Source of the DNA: Tetrapyrgos nigripes
Lineage: Eukaryota > Basidiomycota > Agaricomycetes > Agaricales > Campanellaceae
Direction of reading: 5' to 3'
Length of the DNA stretch: 64,000 nt
Assembly (NCBI GenBank): GCA_013368315.1
Contig: JAACJM010000017.1
Span: 806,001-870,000 of the forward strand
In this document: in pieces, positions 23,219 through 33,640 of the stretch
Layout of the letters: the number at the start of each line of letters is the position of its first letter
Position numbering within the stretch: position 1 is the first letter of the stretch
Notes under the pieces: model-generated
Told to the model about the DNA's origin: nothing
The model's input: only the letters and a program-made list of their open reading frames with translations
The model's database searches: none
Position numbers and translations under genes: made by a program

Positions 23219-25809
23219 GAAGAGGAGAGGGAACTGTGAGGAATTCAATTTTCATGGCTCTGCTTTTATAAGAAGGATATTTGCGGCTAGTCTTCGTCGC
23301 TTGAATAGAAGGAAGTTGAAGGGCATCGCTGATTATGTAAAACGTAGACTAAAGCGATGCGCTCGAGTTTCAAGCTTCAAACTTCCCGCACTGACATCAG
23401 TATTCAGGCACTTTACTGGCGGCCGCTGGTACAGCCCTCTGCATATTATTCTGGATGTCGCGAACTATTGTAGTCTGGTAGTTATCTTCCCCCAAAATTT
23501 ATTATGTAAACCCTGCCGGCAAGTCAATGGGATAGAAATCTCGAGCTTACCTCACTTCGCTGTTTTACATATGCGTTGAAATAGTTTCAAAGATCTTGTA
23601 TGCAGATTTTTATCCAGAGAAATGGCCCAAAAGTGGTACCTACCGTTAGACATTGTTATAGAAGTGGCTGTGCGCTCGCGGAATTGGACTTGATACCTTA
23701 TCTCGAGTTCTGCTTCGTTTTACTTCGCGATTTCTGGTATTCAGCCTTAGATACATTTAGGAATACCACATGTCAAATAAAATCTACAGAGTTATAACAA
23801 GTAGTGACGAAAATACTGGGAAAAGGTTCGTGTGAATATTTAGTGATTATCTAATACTATGGGCGCTCACTTCAGCTTGGCGGTAAGTAAGTACTTCACG
23901 CGCCAAGCTCCCAAAACGACGACCAAAAAATTAAAATACCGGTCGTTGAGAAGCAAGCCACCATTCAAGCTCCGCTGTCACTTTCTCTTGCGAGTCTAGG
24001 TCCACTTCCTGGAGCAGATCGCCTCGATCGTTTTGAAATTTGGCCGCGCCAGTTGGAAACCAGCACAAAAGCGCCCCGGCAATTTCCTGACTTACTGATG
24101 AAACCATTAAAGCTTTGGAGACCGGTGGTCTGCTTCCGCAGTCATTGGGGCCCAGTGAAAATCGCATCCGATCAGGCTGCGAGATCGTGTGAGATATGAC
24201 ATGGTCAAGCGAACAACAAGCAGATCGGTGGTCTGCTTCCGCAGTCATTGGGGCCCGGTGAAAATCGCATCCGTTCAGGCTGCGAAATCGTGTGAGATAT
24301 GACATGGTCAAGCGAACAACAAGCAGATCGGTGAGAACGACTCTTATCCTGCAAAAGTAAATGGACCTCCTAGTGTTAGAGTAGTCTACCACAGACTACA
24401 GTGGCCATCTGAGCGTCATAAAATGCATATATACACCAAGTAATACATACGAGTATAAAGGGAAAAGTAGCAGAGGACCTATCAAATAGGGCTCCGCGCC
24501 ATCCGGTAATACTGGTACGATCTACCCGTAGAGTGATTTTGACAGCAGGGTTGGGCGCCACCGGGTCATAGACTAATGAAGGTGGGGGATGGCCGCTAGC
24601 GGCAAGGGCCAAACCTTTATTAGGCTAGGTTTGCCTTGCCTATTCCCGAGTCTCTTGGGTATGTTTCAACATAGGCATATGCAGATCCGTCTGTGTCTGC
24701 ATAATACAGGCAGAACGAGAAGGGCGCAGAGAACAAAAACCAAAACCAAAATAAAAATAGGAAAGAAAGATGCACAAGAAAGACCAAAAGTGGCTCTCAA
24801 CTCTACATCCATCCACCTACTCAACCTCGCATATCCCTTGACACAATTATACGGCTTCGATAAATTTGCTTTGTATTTACTCCTTAGTAACCTTACTCTC
24901 TTATCCCTCGAGACCCTGGAATCTTGATCTGCATTGTTAAGAGGAATTTTTCCGTTTTCATCGGGGCGAGGAGAGGGAGTGTCATGAGTGTCATTTGAGT
25001 CGCGGAGGAGGAGACGTCGTCTGCAGTTGATGGTAACAGTGACGGTTGCAGTTAGGGGCATTGGTGGTAGTAGTAGAGTCGGATGATGAAGTGGAGGTAG
25101 AAGACGTAGAAGCGTTCGGTAACGGCTTCGGCATTGGAGTTGGGGGTAGATCCGGCTTCGGTTATGATTGTAGAGGTGGTAGTCGTGGTACATGCTGCTG
25201 GTGCTGTAGTCGCCGAGAAGAAGTACCGCCAGCTTCAGAAAAAGGTCATCCTCGATGCGGTCTGGACCCAGTCAAGAAACTAGAAGGCAACAGGTCAATG
25301 GCAATTGTGAGCCAATCCGTCCATGGGACCATGTGATAGCCTCTCGGATCGTGCAGTGTTGTGGTGGTACTTATTTATTAGTAAATTACGGACCGACGGG
25401 GATTTCGAGTATCTATGCTGGTGTGAACTTGACGGACAAGTAGCTGGTGTGAGCTGTGAGCCATAAGAGACAACGGAGTTTGAGGGGAAGAAGCATGAAA
25501 GGCAGTTGAGAGGGGAGAGGCAGACAGGTAGGTTTAAAGAAAAGAGGCATGAACGGCAATTGAGATGGGAGAGGTAAAGACGGAAAGGAAGTTGTTACAA
25601 ACAACGCCAAAATGTCTCCAGGTAAGAAGATAATGACTAAGCAACGGCTGTCCCGTTTAGCCTGACGAAAAAAGTTAGGGATAAGACTTGTCCTTCAATT
25701 CATTTCGGACTTGTAAATAATTACAGCTGATTAGACCATTATATCTAGGTTATAAGAGGGGGGGGGGGGGGTCCTTTTTGCTGATGCATATGTCCACATG
25801 TTCGAATAA
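23219..25809. other. Gene-poor region with local repeats
   Basis: 23400-23580 is a diverged copy of sequence at 28060-28110 and 28274-28400 (gtcgcgaact, tagtctggtag, cggcaagtca, cctcacttcg). A 103-bp tandem repeat lies at 24124-24329. Purine-rich imperfect repeats (ggcatgaa.ggca.ttgag) lie at 25480-25580. A run of 12 or more G lies at about 25758-25770. The reverse ORF 23931-24392 spans the tandem repeat and has no known domain. Confidence 0.5.
24124..24329. repeat. Tandem repeat, 103 bp x 2
   Basis: Units 24124-24226 and 24227-24329 begin ggtggtctgcttccgcagtc and end aagcagatc, with only about four mismatches. Confidence 0.85.
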
Positions 25810-25813
25810 CATC

Positions 25814-27913
25814 TTACAACATTGCTTGTCCCTGCGCAAGAACTCCCTCGACAATATGCTTCAGCCCACCCCTTACCGCTTGAACAAATATCTCCCAACC
25901 TTCAGCAGTCTGATGCCTCTTCGATGCCTGCACATTCACGACCATCGACCCATTATATTCCCATATACTGATGACAGTAACAGATGTATTGTGCGAGCGC
26001 ACACCAACTGACATCTCTGGCATGAGGAAAGGAGGTTCGGCGTTGGTGCCAATCTTCTGCTTTTGTGCAAGAGGACTGAAATCACTGTATAGACCCAGAC
26101 GCTCCATACTGCCAATGGATGAAGGGATTATTCCGACGGGTTGGACGTAGAGAGATTCCGAGCCTGGGCTGCCTACCACTGGAGCCAGCCGGTCTGCCAA
26201 GCTCGCGGATAGATGGTATGCGCTTGGAGGTTGCTGTAAAAAGCAAGACTTTAGTTGGCCTACTGGAATTTCAAGAAAAAGTTAGGCATCCATTCACCTT
26301 AGCACCAGCCTTCAACAACCGGCCCGTATCGGGGAGCAATTCGCCCCAAAAAGCAGTGGGGTTGTCGTACCATGTTCTGTGTACCTTTCCGTCTTTGAAG
26401 CTGAGGCATTTACGGATCGCGTCCATCGAATGATATGACGGGACCATGAGGTTGACAATCCCTCCAGATGTACATTGACCATGGGCGGCTTGGTCTCTGG
26501 GCCAAATGAACGCACGCTAAGTAGAACGATTTAGAACTGTAAGGAAACAAACGGTCGTATTGGAAGAGATTATCGAAGACGTACCATATCGACTGGATTG
26601 CCTGGGATACAGAAGACCTCTGATTTGAGCCAATTTTCTCCGATTAAAGTTGATACTGATGGGGAGTTTTGAATCAACGATTCAGTGTGCAACGTTCTCA
26701 GCGCCCTCTCGACATCAGCTAAAAGCAGTACAGAGTTGAGCAATACTGTCAGCGAGCATTTGATCTTTTTACACGCTAAACTGATGGCTTGGGTTTCGGA
26801 GGGCGAAAGGATGATTTTTTCCAAGAGTGAATCTCCCTTCAAAGACGTTTGATCAACGGAAATGGGAGTAGATTGGGATGGGAAAGGTTTCCTCTCGAAC
26901 ACGATCTGTCAGTGCAAAAAATGCGTATGGGCTCAGACAAGGCATATTCAAGGGCAATTGAACTTGCGTACCTTTGTGGATGGATCGGGATTCAAGACTA
27001 CTTCCTTACCGGCATCCGGCAGCAAGACTGTAGAGGATGGAGTGAGCCGACTGATCTCCTCTCCCCATGGAAGTGAAGTTTGAGGTGCATTGGCTTTATT
27101 CGAAGCCTGTGAAAGATGTCTTGACTACATGAATACAGAATGATCGAAGCTACGAACCTGAACTTCCTTCGTGAGGAGTTTGAGGAACGCATCACAGACG
27201 CTAAAGGTCGCTCTCGCGTCGCCCGACCAATGGGGGGCACAGAAACTGTAAAAGGCAAACTCGTTAGCAAGCGCCGTTGATTTGCGGACTATAAAGAAAA
27301 TGCTAACGTGGTGAACCAATCCTTGTCATCGACGCCCCTGGCAATGTGCAACTCGGACCCAAAATGACCTTCACTCGGATACCAGAATTTTTCCTTCATC
27401 TCCATCTCCCACTCTGCGAATGAGCAGGGTTGTTCGCGCATTACAATACTCTCATCGGCCCACGCTTCCAGGGTCTTCAGTCCATTAGCGGTCAATTTGG
27501 AATTACGACCAATAATGTCGTACGAAAAGAGGTACGAGTTTGGTTCAGGATCATCCGTGATGAGAGAGCAACGGTAAGCTATCCAAGGTGCATGAAAACG
27601 TAGTTTCATCCAAGCGGCTCGAGCATGCGTATACATTTTTTCTCGAGAGATTGGCTCCTTGAAAAGAAGATGAGCATTTCCGGACTGGTGCATGCTGCCC
27701 TCGGAGTATTGACTGCAAATGCGACTGAGAATTAGCCAATGTCGTGATATAGCGGAACTTTACGCACCTAAAAATTGCAGAGAACCTTTCCCTACCATGT
27801 ACACGTCTGATGTATTGTGTACGGTCGGGTGATAATCGGAACTCTAGGTGCGAATGTGGTAAAGCCACTTGTTGCAGCAGTGAAGCCGAGCCCTGTTCGA
27901 CAGTAGCAGCCAT
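25814..27913 (-). CDS. CoA-dependent acyltransferase-like protein, copy 2 (apparently intact)
   Basis: Same architecture as copy 1 and readable through all splices. Start MAATVEQGSASLL at 27913, then SGNAHLLFKEPISREKMY, WMKLRFHAPWIAYRC, and the HxxxD active-site pattern in CAPHWSGDARATFSVCDAF (about 27230). TSLPWGEEISRLTPSS, LNSVLLLADVERAL, CTSGGIVNLMVPSYHSMDA, FWGELLPDTGRLLKAGAK and ERLGLYSDFSPLAQKQK follow. Introns are GT-AG and 50-65 bp long. Its 5' flank is shared with copy 3 and includes a TATA box at 27991-27998. Expected role is transfer of an acyl group from acyl-CoA to an alcohol or amine of unknown identity. A nonfunctional structural relative cannot be excluded because the second CAT-family motif (DFGWG) is not evident. 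Confidence 0.65.
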
Positions 27914-27990
27914 TGAAATATGAAGAGTGGGTAAGGGCAAGTGGTGAGCAAGTGTAGGGTAAGTAGAGTTTCGCTTCTTGTTGGATGACT

Positions 27991-27998
27991 TTTATATA
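27991..27998 (-). promoter_or_regulatory. TATA box of acyltransferase copy 2
   Basis: tatataaa on the reverse strand, about 80 bp before the start codon. The same gactatataaaag-like context lies about 117 bp before copy 3's start (62706-62715). Confidence 0.5.
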
Positions 27999-28273
27999 GC
28001 TGCGGTGCTCTAAGATGGCCCACGTGTACCCCAGTCTAGCAAGTTGTTATACTGTGATCTTCCCGAATACAGCCCCCTTTGCGTATTATTCGGGACGTCG
28101 CGAACTCTAAACCTATTTAATGTTGAAGTGCTAGTCTCAAATATCAATAAAATATACCTCGGTATCGATATCGCCATTATTTTGTGCGAATGCTATGTAG
28201 CTGCTTCACCGTTAGCGGGGCGGGAGTCCCAACTTGACATTTGCACAGGTCAATAGATATCCGCAGGTTGTAT

Positions 28274-28743
28274 CTAGTCTGGTAGTAATCTTAGATAGGG
28301 TGCCCGCACAAAGTTATTATGGTATCCCGTCGGCAAGTCAAGTGGCATGGTCATTTCGAGATTCCGAGTCCGAGCCGCACCTCACTTCGATATTTTAAAT
28401 ATGGCATTGGGAGGCGGTCTACATCCACTCAGAAAAAATTTTAGTGACCCCCTCCCCTCCCCGCCTGCTCTATATGGTATATCGAGGATTACATGACGTG
28501 AAGATAAGATATCAATAGCCCTAACCCTAATCCAATTGATAAGATGCCTCCGCAGGGACCGGCACACCAGGCTCGCCTCCAATTCCATCCAGAATTTGCA
28601 GCTTCTTGTGGAATTGGTAGCAAACATAAAGCTGAGATGTCTCTAAGTTGTGATTACCTCATAACTTTTTGCCGACGCGACTCTATTCATATTTCTACCA
28701 TACAAACATAGTGGGTATCGTCAATTTGGTTTCACGAGACTAG
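28274..28743. mobile_element. Putative 470-bp element with short terminal inverted repeats
   Basis: Absent from the paralogous site near 16460, where gcaagttg runs straight into tctgcagaag. Ends are ctagtctggt (left) and, inverted, ctagtctcgt (right). aggttgt occurs at both flanks and fits a duplication of about 7 bp. Related sequence at 16012 and 23470 suggests a small family. No ORF. Confidence 0.45.
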
Positions 28744-29667
28744 GTTGTGCGCAGAAGTTGCATTGATATGTATATCAGTAAGTACGATTGTCACTAAATA
28801 CCACTGCCTATCTGTCCATCTATCTATCTACCTATCTATATACCACTACATACAACGCACATCATTGTAAATTGTCAGGATGCGGAAGTGATCCGCAGGC
28901 ACCAGCAAGGGAACCAAATGTGGATCACTGGACTGGAAGGCATATGCCTGACGGAAATGCACCCAGCGTTAGCGTCGATATCGCTTATCAGTATGTAGAT
29001 TACGTCCATGCGTGTGGGCCTTCATGCATCATGAACTTGAAAGCGATTGGAACATTTTGACCTAGTCTCTGACTTGAGCAATTATTGGTCCCAGGCTAGA
29101 TGATCTGACCACGCCAGGAAGCGATGTCAAACGGGGATTGTTTCCTCTATGAGCGCTCCTTCTTTCTGAACAACCCCTGGCGCTCCGCAGCGTCTCGTTT
29201 CATGTTTCCACTCCTCTGTGTTCATGTGAAAGTGCATCAGGGTTCACTGTGTTGCGACAGACCACAGCAGCAAAATGTCCCCAGCATCACTACTGAGATA
29301 TGTTGAGCTGGAAATGAGTATATACGCCATCGCGCCGTCCCAAGAAGTATAATGCCATTGCATTTCAGATCTTTTTCTTCAACTCGCATCTTGGAGAATG
29401 TGGTGACACTTGACGCAAAGGTGACATTGTGATCCATCAAGCAACATCCTAATCTTGTCTCTTGCACTGCTCCTGAGAGAACCTATGGTTACTGTGTGGC
29501 GCTTGAGTGATGATACTGTTGCTCGAGAATACACTGGCAGTGGGTGAGAGTGGTGAGAGAAATCAACAAGTGATGCATGAAGATGGATAGGGAGATCAAC
29601 AGATGTGAGTCCCAAGTAAACATTGTTAGTTGAGTTGGATAGAGGAACAGACAAGAGGGACATATTC

Positions 29668-30049
29668 CAGTGTTGTGGTTAAGCCTTAAGCCTTAATGAA
29701 CTTAAGGCCTTAAATAATTAACAATTTAAGCCCTAAAATCATCAGATTTTCATCTTAAGGCTTAATTAAGACTTAGTTATCTGACTGAAACCCTACATTT
29801 GGGCAATCTGGGCTTCAAAATAATATTTGTATGTCTTATTACAGGTACACACATGGTCAGAAGAGAGGATAGAAGATCACATAGCTCTGGAGTACCAGGA
29901 GTGAGCTTTGGTAGTGAAGAAGTGGGGACAATTTTTTGTTAGTCCACCCTTAACTTGCCCTTAACTTGCACTTAATTAACAACCATTATTAACTATTTAA
30001 GCCCTAACTTGTCTGAGTGGCCTTAATTAAGGGCTTAACCACAACACTG
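29668..30049. mobile_element. 382-bp hAT-type MITE
   Basis: Terminal inverted repeats begin CAGTGTTGTGGTTAAGCC on both ends. 8-bp flanks acatattc (29660-29667) and gcagattc (30050-30057) match at 6 of 8 bases. The paralogous locus near 17628 reads agaggggcagattctag without insertion. CAGTG ends and 8-bp duplications are typical of hAT elements. The inside is packed with ccttaa/cttaattaa subterminal motifs and has no coding capacity. Confidence 0.8.
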
Positions 30050-30209
30050 GCAGATTCTAGTTACTTGAAGAAAAGCAATAGCCCAGAGATGGTGGTTCGA
30101 AATAACACAGGCAAAAGGCCGCTGGAAGTCTGAAGACGAGGAGGAAGGAGTGAATTTGAACAAGGTAGGGGTTTATATACTCGCATAGTGGTGTGACCTA
30201 GGATGCAGG

Positions 30210-31250
30210 CAAACGGGTATCAGAAATTTACGGATACCCCCTGCGGATACCCTGATACTAATCAGTATCACTCATAGCATCACTGTAACTTACTGTTGTA
30301 CTTATATGTTATATACTTGTATGTCAAGCAGTTACTATGAACAAGAAGCCTTACCAAGTGACCGATAAAATCCAGATATGAATAATGTACACCTTTAACA
30401 TGTTGGTGAGTCCAAATTTTAGTTCCGAGTGTGTACATGACCTCGGCATGACCTGAACCAAGGGCCAACCCCAGAAAGTCAAGGGATGAACCATCAAAAT
30501 AACTCATAGACATAGTGTAGAAAACAATCTCTTTACTCATATTCATTTAGAAATTCACTCAAATGATCTGTGCAATGATTAGTTGTACCAAGTTGCTCAA
30601 ACTTTCCTTGACTGATTTGAGATACTTGCTCTAGATACTTCTAAGTAATACTTACTTACAATTGATGCATACATAGATACATGTTCAAAAGCTTGTTGAC
30701 TCTTTTATCTGCAGGTGTACAACCACCTGGAGATACCCTCTACAAAAAACCTTGAGGTGGTTAGCATGTATGAAGGTAGACTACTGTCTGAGACTTGAGA
30801 ATAGAGGTCAGCTATCAATTCATAAGGGAATCTTAGGTGAAAGGTCTGAAGCAGGCTGAAAACGCGCTGGTCAAGGCACTTTAGGTGCGTGAGAAATATT
30901 CAATCAGAAATTCCCGAGACCAACTATTGTCCTCCTCACTCTAAATTTTCTGCATTGAACTATTCTCATAAGGGTGGAGAAGTGTGGTAATGATGCTTTA
31001 TATGCTTGCTTTGACATATGTATCATTAGAGCCATTAAACAAGAAGAAATTTGAAAAGATTGGGGCTAATGTCTATTCCCCTGTTTGAAGATTTTTACAC
31101 TTTCCTTACACTGTATATACCAACTTCAGACCAATTCTGAGCTCATATATATTGTTTCTATAGTACACAAAGCTGTATACTATAAGCTCAAAAGGTACCT
31201 GCAAGGTATCCACAGACCCGCAGGGGGTATCCACAGATTTAGGTATACCA
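30210..31250. mobile_element. About 1.04-kb nonautonomous TIR element, hAT-like
   Basis: Both ends carry the inverted motif ggataccccctgcgg: direct at 30232-30246, inverted near 31217-31231. Outer bases gggtatc and ggtatacc match partly. Flanks gcaggca/gcaggta fit a short target duplication. The paralogous locus near 18398 (tatgcaggtaaaagc) is uninterrupted. ggatacc-rich ends occur in fungal hAT elements, but the superfamily is inferred. No transposase ORF; CpG-poor inside. Confidence 0.6.
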
Positions 31251-32735
31251 GCAGGTAAAAGTGGCTGTCAGTCTGAGCGTTGGAAGTGTCTGAGAGACTG
31301 TAGAATTGAGCAAGAAGCATGGTACTAGTAGTCATCAGGACTGGTTCAATATTTAGATTATTACTCTAGTTGAGTGAGTGAACTGAGGATTGTTCCGTCA
31401 ATATAGACTCAATCCAATATGCCCAAAAAAAAAAAAAGATGTCTTGCACCACACTTCCTGACTTTATAACAAAGGTGAGCTGGAGAGAAAGGAAGCTTTA
31501 AGACCTAGGACTCAAGAGATTATCACAGACACAGAAACATGTTGAGTAATGAGTACAAGAAGGGAAATGCAGACAAGCATCAGCGAGCGGGTGTCAGAAA
31601 TCCTTGTCTCAGCCACCTTCAGCACATGCCATACCCATACACTCCTTCATATTTCCATATCCGTCACTATTACATCATTCACCACCTAAGCCCATAAACC
31701 CTCAGAGGATTTTTCGATTATACCTATGTGCACCCCCACCCTATTTTATTTCCATTTCATTTATTATGTCGATTATTCATTCCATTCATTGCTCCACATC
31801 TATATTTGTTATTTAACATTTGATTTGTTTATTCTATTCCCCAGTTGGGACTTGCAATCATTTAGTATATTAGTTATAGGAGCACCATAGTTAGTTGTGG
31901 AGTCTTGATACAGGAGTTGGTCCCACTACTCGTATATAGGTAGTGTTCTCCTGTACTCAAGCCTCAGAATTGATCTTGTTGTTGTTTCCTCTCATTCTTC
32001 TCTGCTTGTTCTGCATTGTGTGTTGGATTTTGGGTTTCTGCTGATGAGCTCGGAAGCTCGGAAATGCATCAACGCCTCCGTTAACGAGTTCGATATATTA
32101 ATTGTAAATATGATTGACTGTGAAGACCTCTATTTAGCTAGATATATACTGTTATGTACAAATTGGGAACCTCGTGCGCTTGCAACAGGTTCCCTGCCTA
32201 TCTGAATTTTACTTCTTGTTGCTCCGAAGTCTTTTCACTCGCCTACACCGAACATAAAATTCAACATTGCGAATTGAGGGATATGTGCACTACACTTGTG
32301 CGTGGTGAATCTAGTCAGACGACTCTCTCAGGAGTCACAGTTGTCTTGTATCCTTTATAGGGATTCTCATTCTACATTCACCATCCATTGTCGTTCTCCT
32401 TGGTCTAGTTCTTTGCTGTCATCTGGGTTGCTGTACAGGCATGTAGATTGATCTGCCAGCAGCTCAGATCTCTGATCTTGTAGGCTTAGGGTCAGTGGGT
32501 GAGTAGTGTCACTCCCTCTTGCTGAAGCCATCCCTAGGTTCCAGACTCCTCCTGGGGCATTCTCCCCTCATCAACAGGCCCATTCAGCATTGAGAGGTTA
32601 GCCCAGCTCAAGGGTTCATGACAGCAGGGTCATTTGCTGGCCTGCTTTTCCAGCTTGTGGCTGCTTGTCCACTTGTCACAACAATTTTGCACCAAAAAGT
32701 GGATTTCTCAATGTGTCCCCTGCACTCATCCTGTC
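31251..32735. other. Repeat-derived, gene-free
   Basis: Contains an A13 run near 31425. 31840-32030 looks like LTR material (gttgggacttgc start, tatataggtagtg, pyrimidine-rich end), but no partner LTR or primer-binding site was found. No coding potential recognised. Confidence 0.35.
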
Positions 32736-33640
32736 AAGTTAGTACTTCTGGGGGCATGGTGGTGTAGTGGCCCACCGTCCCCGTTCAACACGTGGCAGTT
32801 GCAGTTCAACATCTCACTGGTTCAATCCTTGCTGGATCCCCAACCCCCGCGAGATAACATAATAGACACTCCGGGTTCTACCACTGCCGATTGCCACACC
32901 CACTGTCCCTGTGACCACCTTCTTTCGGGTTTATCCCATGCCTACCTTCCCTGTCCTAGGTACTCTCATCACTGCCGCAGCAGCCGATCACACTGGCACC
33001 CAGTATATTCATATCCAGTAGGACCACATGGTCGGAAGGTCTCTGCCTAATGGGGTTGGGTCCCCCATTCGGCCGGGTGTGGTGCCCCAAGATGGAATTT
33101 GTACGGAGCCCAGTGGCATGGATAATCACTGCATTGTGATGCCAGTGCCGGTATCAGTCTGGACTTTGCATGTGAGTGCCGATGATAGGTTGGAAGGGTG
33201 TGGAATATTTGAAGAAGGCTCCCGGATAAGACGGCCCGAGCATGAACAAGGAATCTTACTATAGTATATAATTAGTTTCATAGGTAGATTACTAGACTCT
33301 ACCATTCACGCTGTATACACAGACTCTCCTGCATTAGTAGAACTACGAACAAGATGGACCATGTACAGACACATGCCAGACTAGTCCCTACCATATGCCT
33401 TAGCACAATGGGGAATAAACAAGGAGGAAAAAAAAAAAGAAAAAAAAAAAAAAAGTTAGTACTTCTAAAAGTGTCCTTACGATATAAAAACACTTTTTGA
33501 AGAGAGGGAAAGTAAAATCATCAACCATAAAAAGTTTGGTGACTGCTGAAAATTTAAACTGGGGAAAATAGACGTGGCTGGTGAGCTGGTGAGCTTGTAC
33601 AAATGCTCACAAGCAGCTGCCAACAACCTGTCCAAAACCT
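32610..33640. repeat. CpG-depleted copy of the 63.0-63.3 kb repeat, split by a SINE
   Basis: 32610-32749 plus 33453-33640 align, on the opposite strand, with 63300-62940. Where the 63 kb copy has CpG this copy has TpG or CpA (for example gacgcaccgag against gacacattgag on one strand). Confidence 0.75.
32750..33452 (+). mobile_element. tRNA-related SINE with poly(A) tail and 14-bp target duplication
   Basis: Perfect 14-bp direct repeats aagttagtacttct flank it (32736-32749, 33453-33466). The body starts ggggcatggtggtgtagtgg. It carries a Pol III A box tggtgtagtgg (32760-32770) and B box ggttcaatcc (32819-32828) spaced like a tRNA gene. The 3' end is an A-rich tail (33427-33454). The uninterrupted 63 kb copy of the host repeat shows the empty site. 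About 700 bp is long for a SINE, so the middle part may come from a LINE partner or a second unit. Mobilisation would need enzymes supplied in trans. Confidence 0.8.

Larger units (their letters stand above)
25810..28067. repeat. Segmental duplication shared with 60471-62762
   Basis: Nearly identical DNA containing acyltransferase copy 2 plus about 150 bp upstream. Left junction at catcttacaacattgc, right junction after gttatactgtgatcttc. Introns are kept, so it was copied as DNA, not by reverse transcription. Confidence 0.85.
28172..30209. repeat. Segmental duplication, copy 2 (matches 16374-17789)
   Basis: Same order of landmarks as copy 1, but interrupted by elements at 28274-28743 and 29668-30049 and bounded on the right by the element at 30210. 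28510-28535 holds two telomere-like ccctaa units, too few to mean anything. No gene recognised. Confidence 0.75.

Noticed and set aside
23931..24392. Reverse ORF of 153 codons
   Set aside because: Spans the 103-bp tandem repeat, no family resemblance, no splice-supported extension.
28517..28534. Telomere-like ccctaaccctaa
   Set aside because: Only two units, within ordinary sequence on both sides; not a telomere or a convincing interstitial array.
31840..32030. Possible solo LTR
   Set aside because: Looks LTR-like in composition, but no second LTR, TG..CA ends with target duplication, or primer-binding site could be shown.
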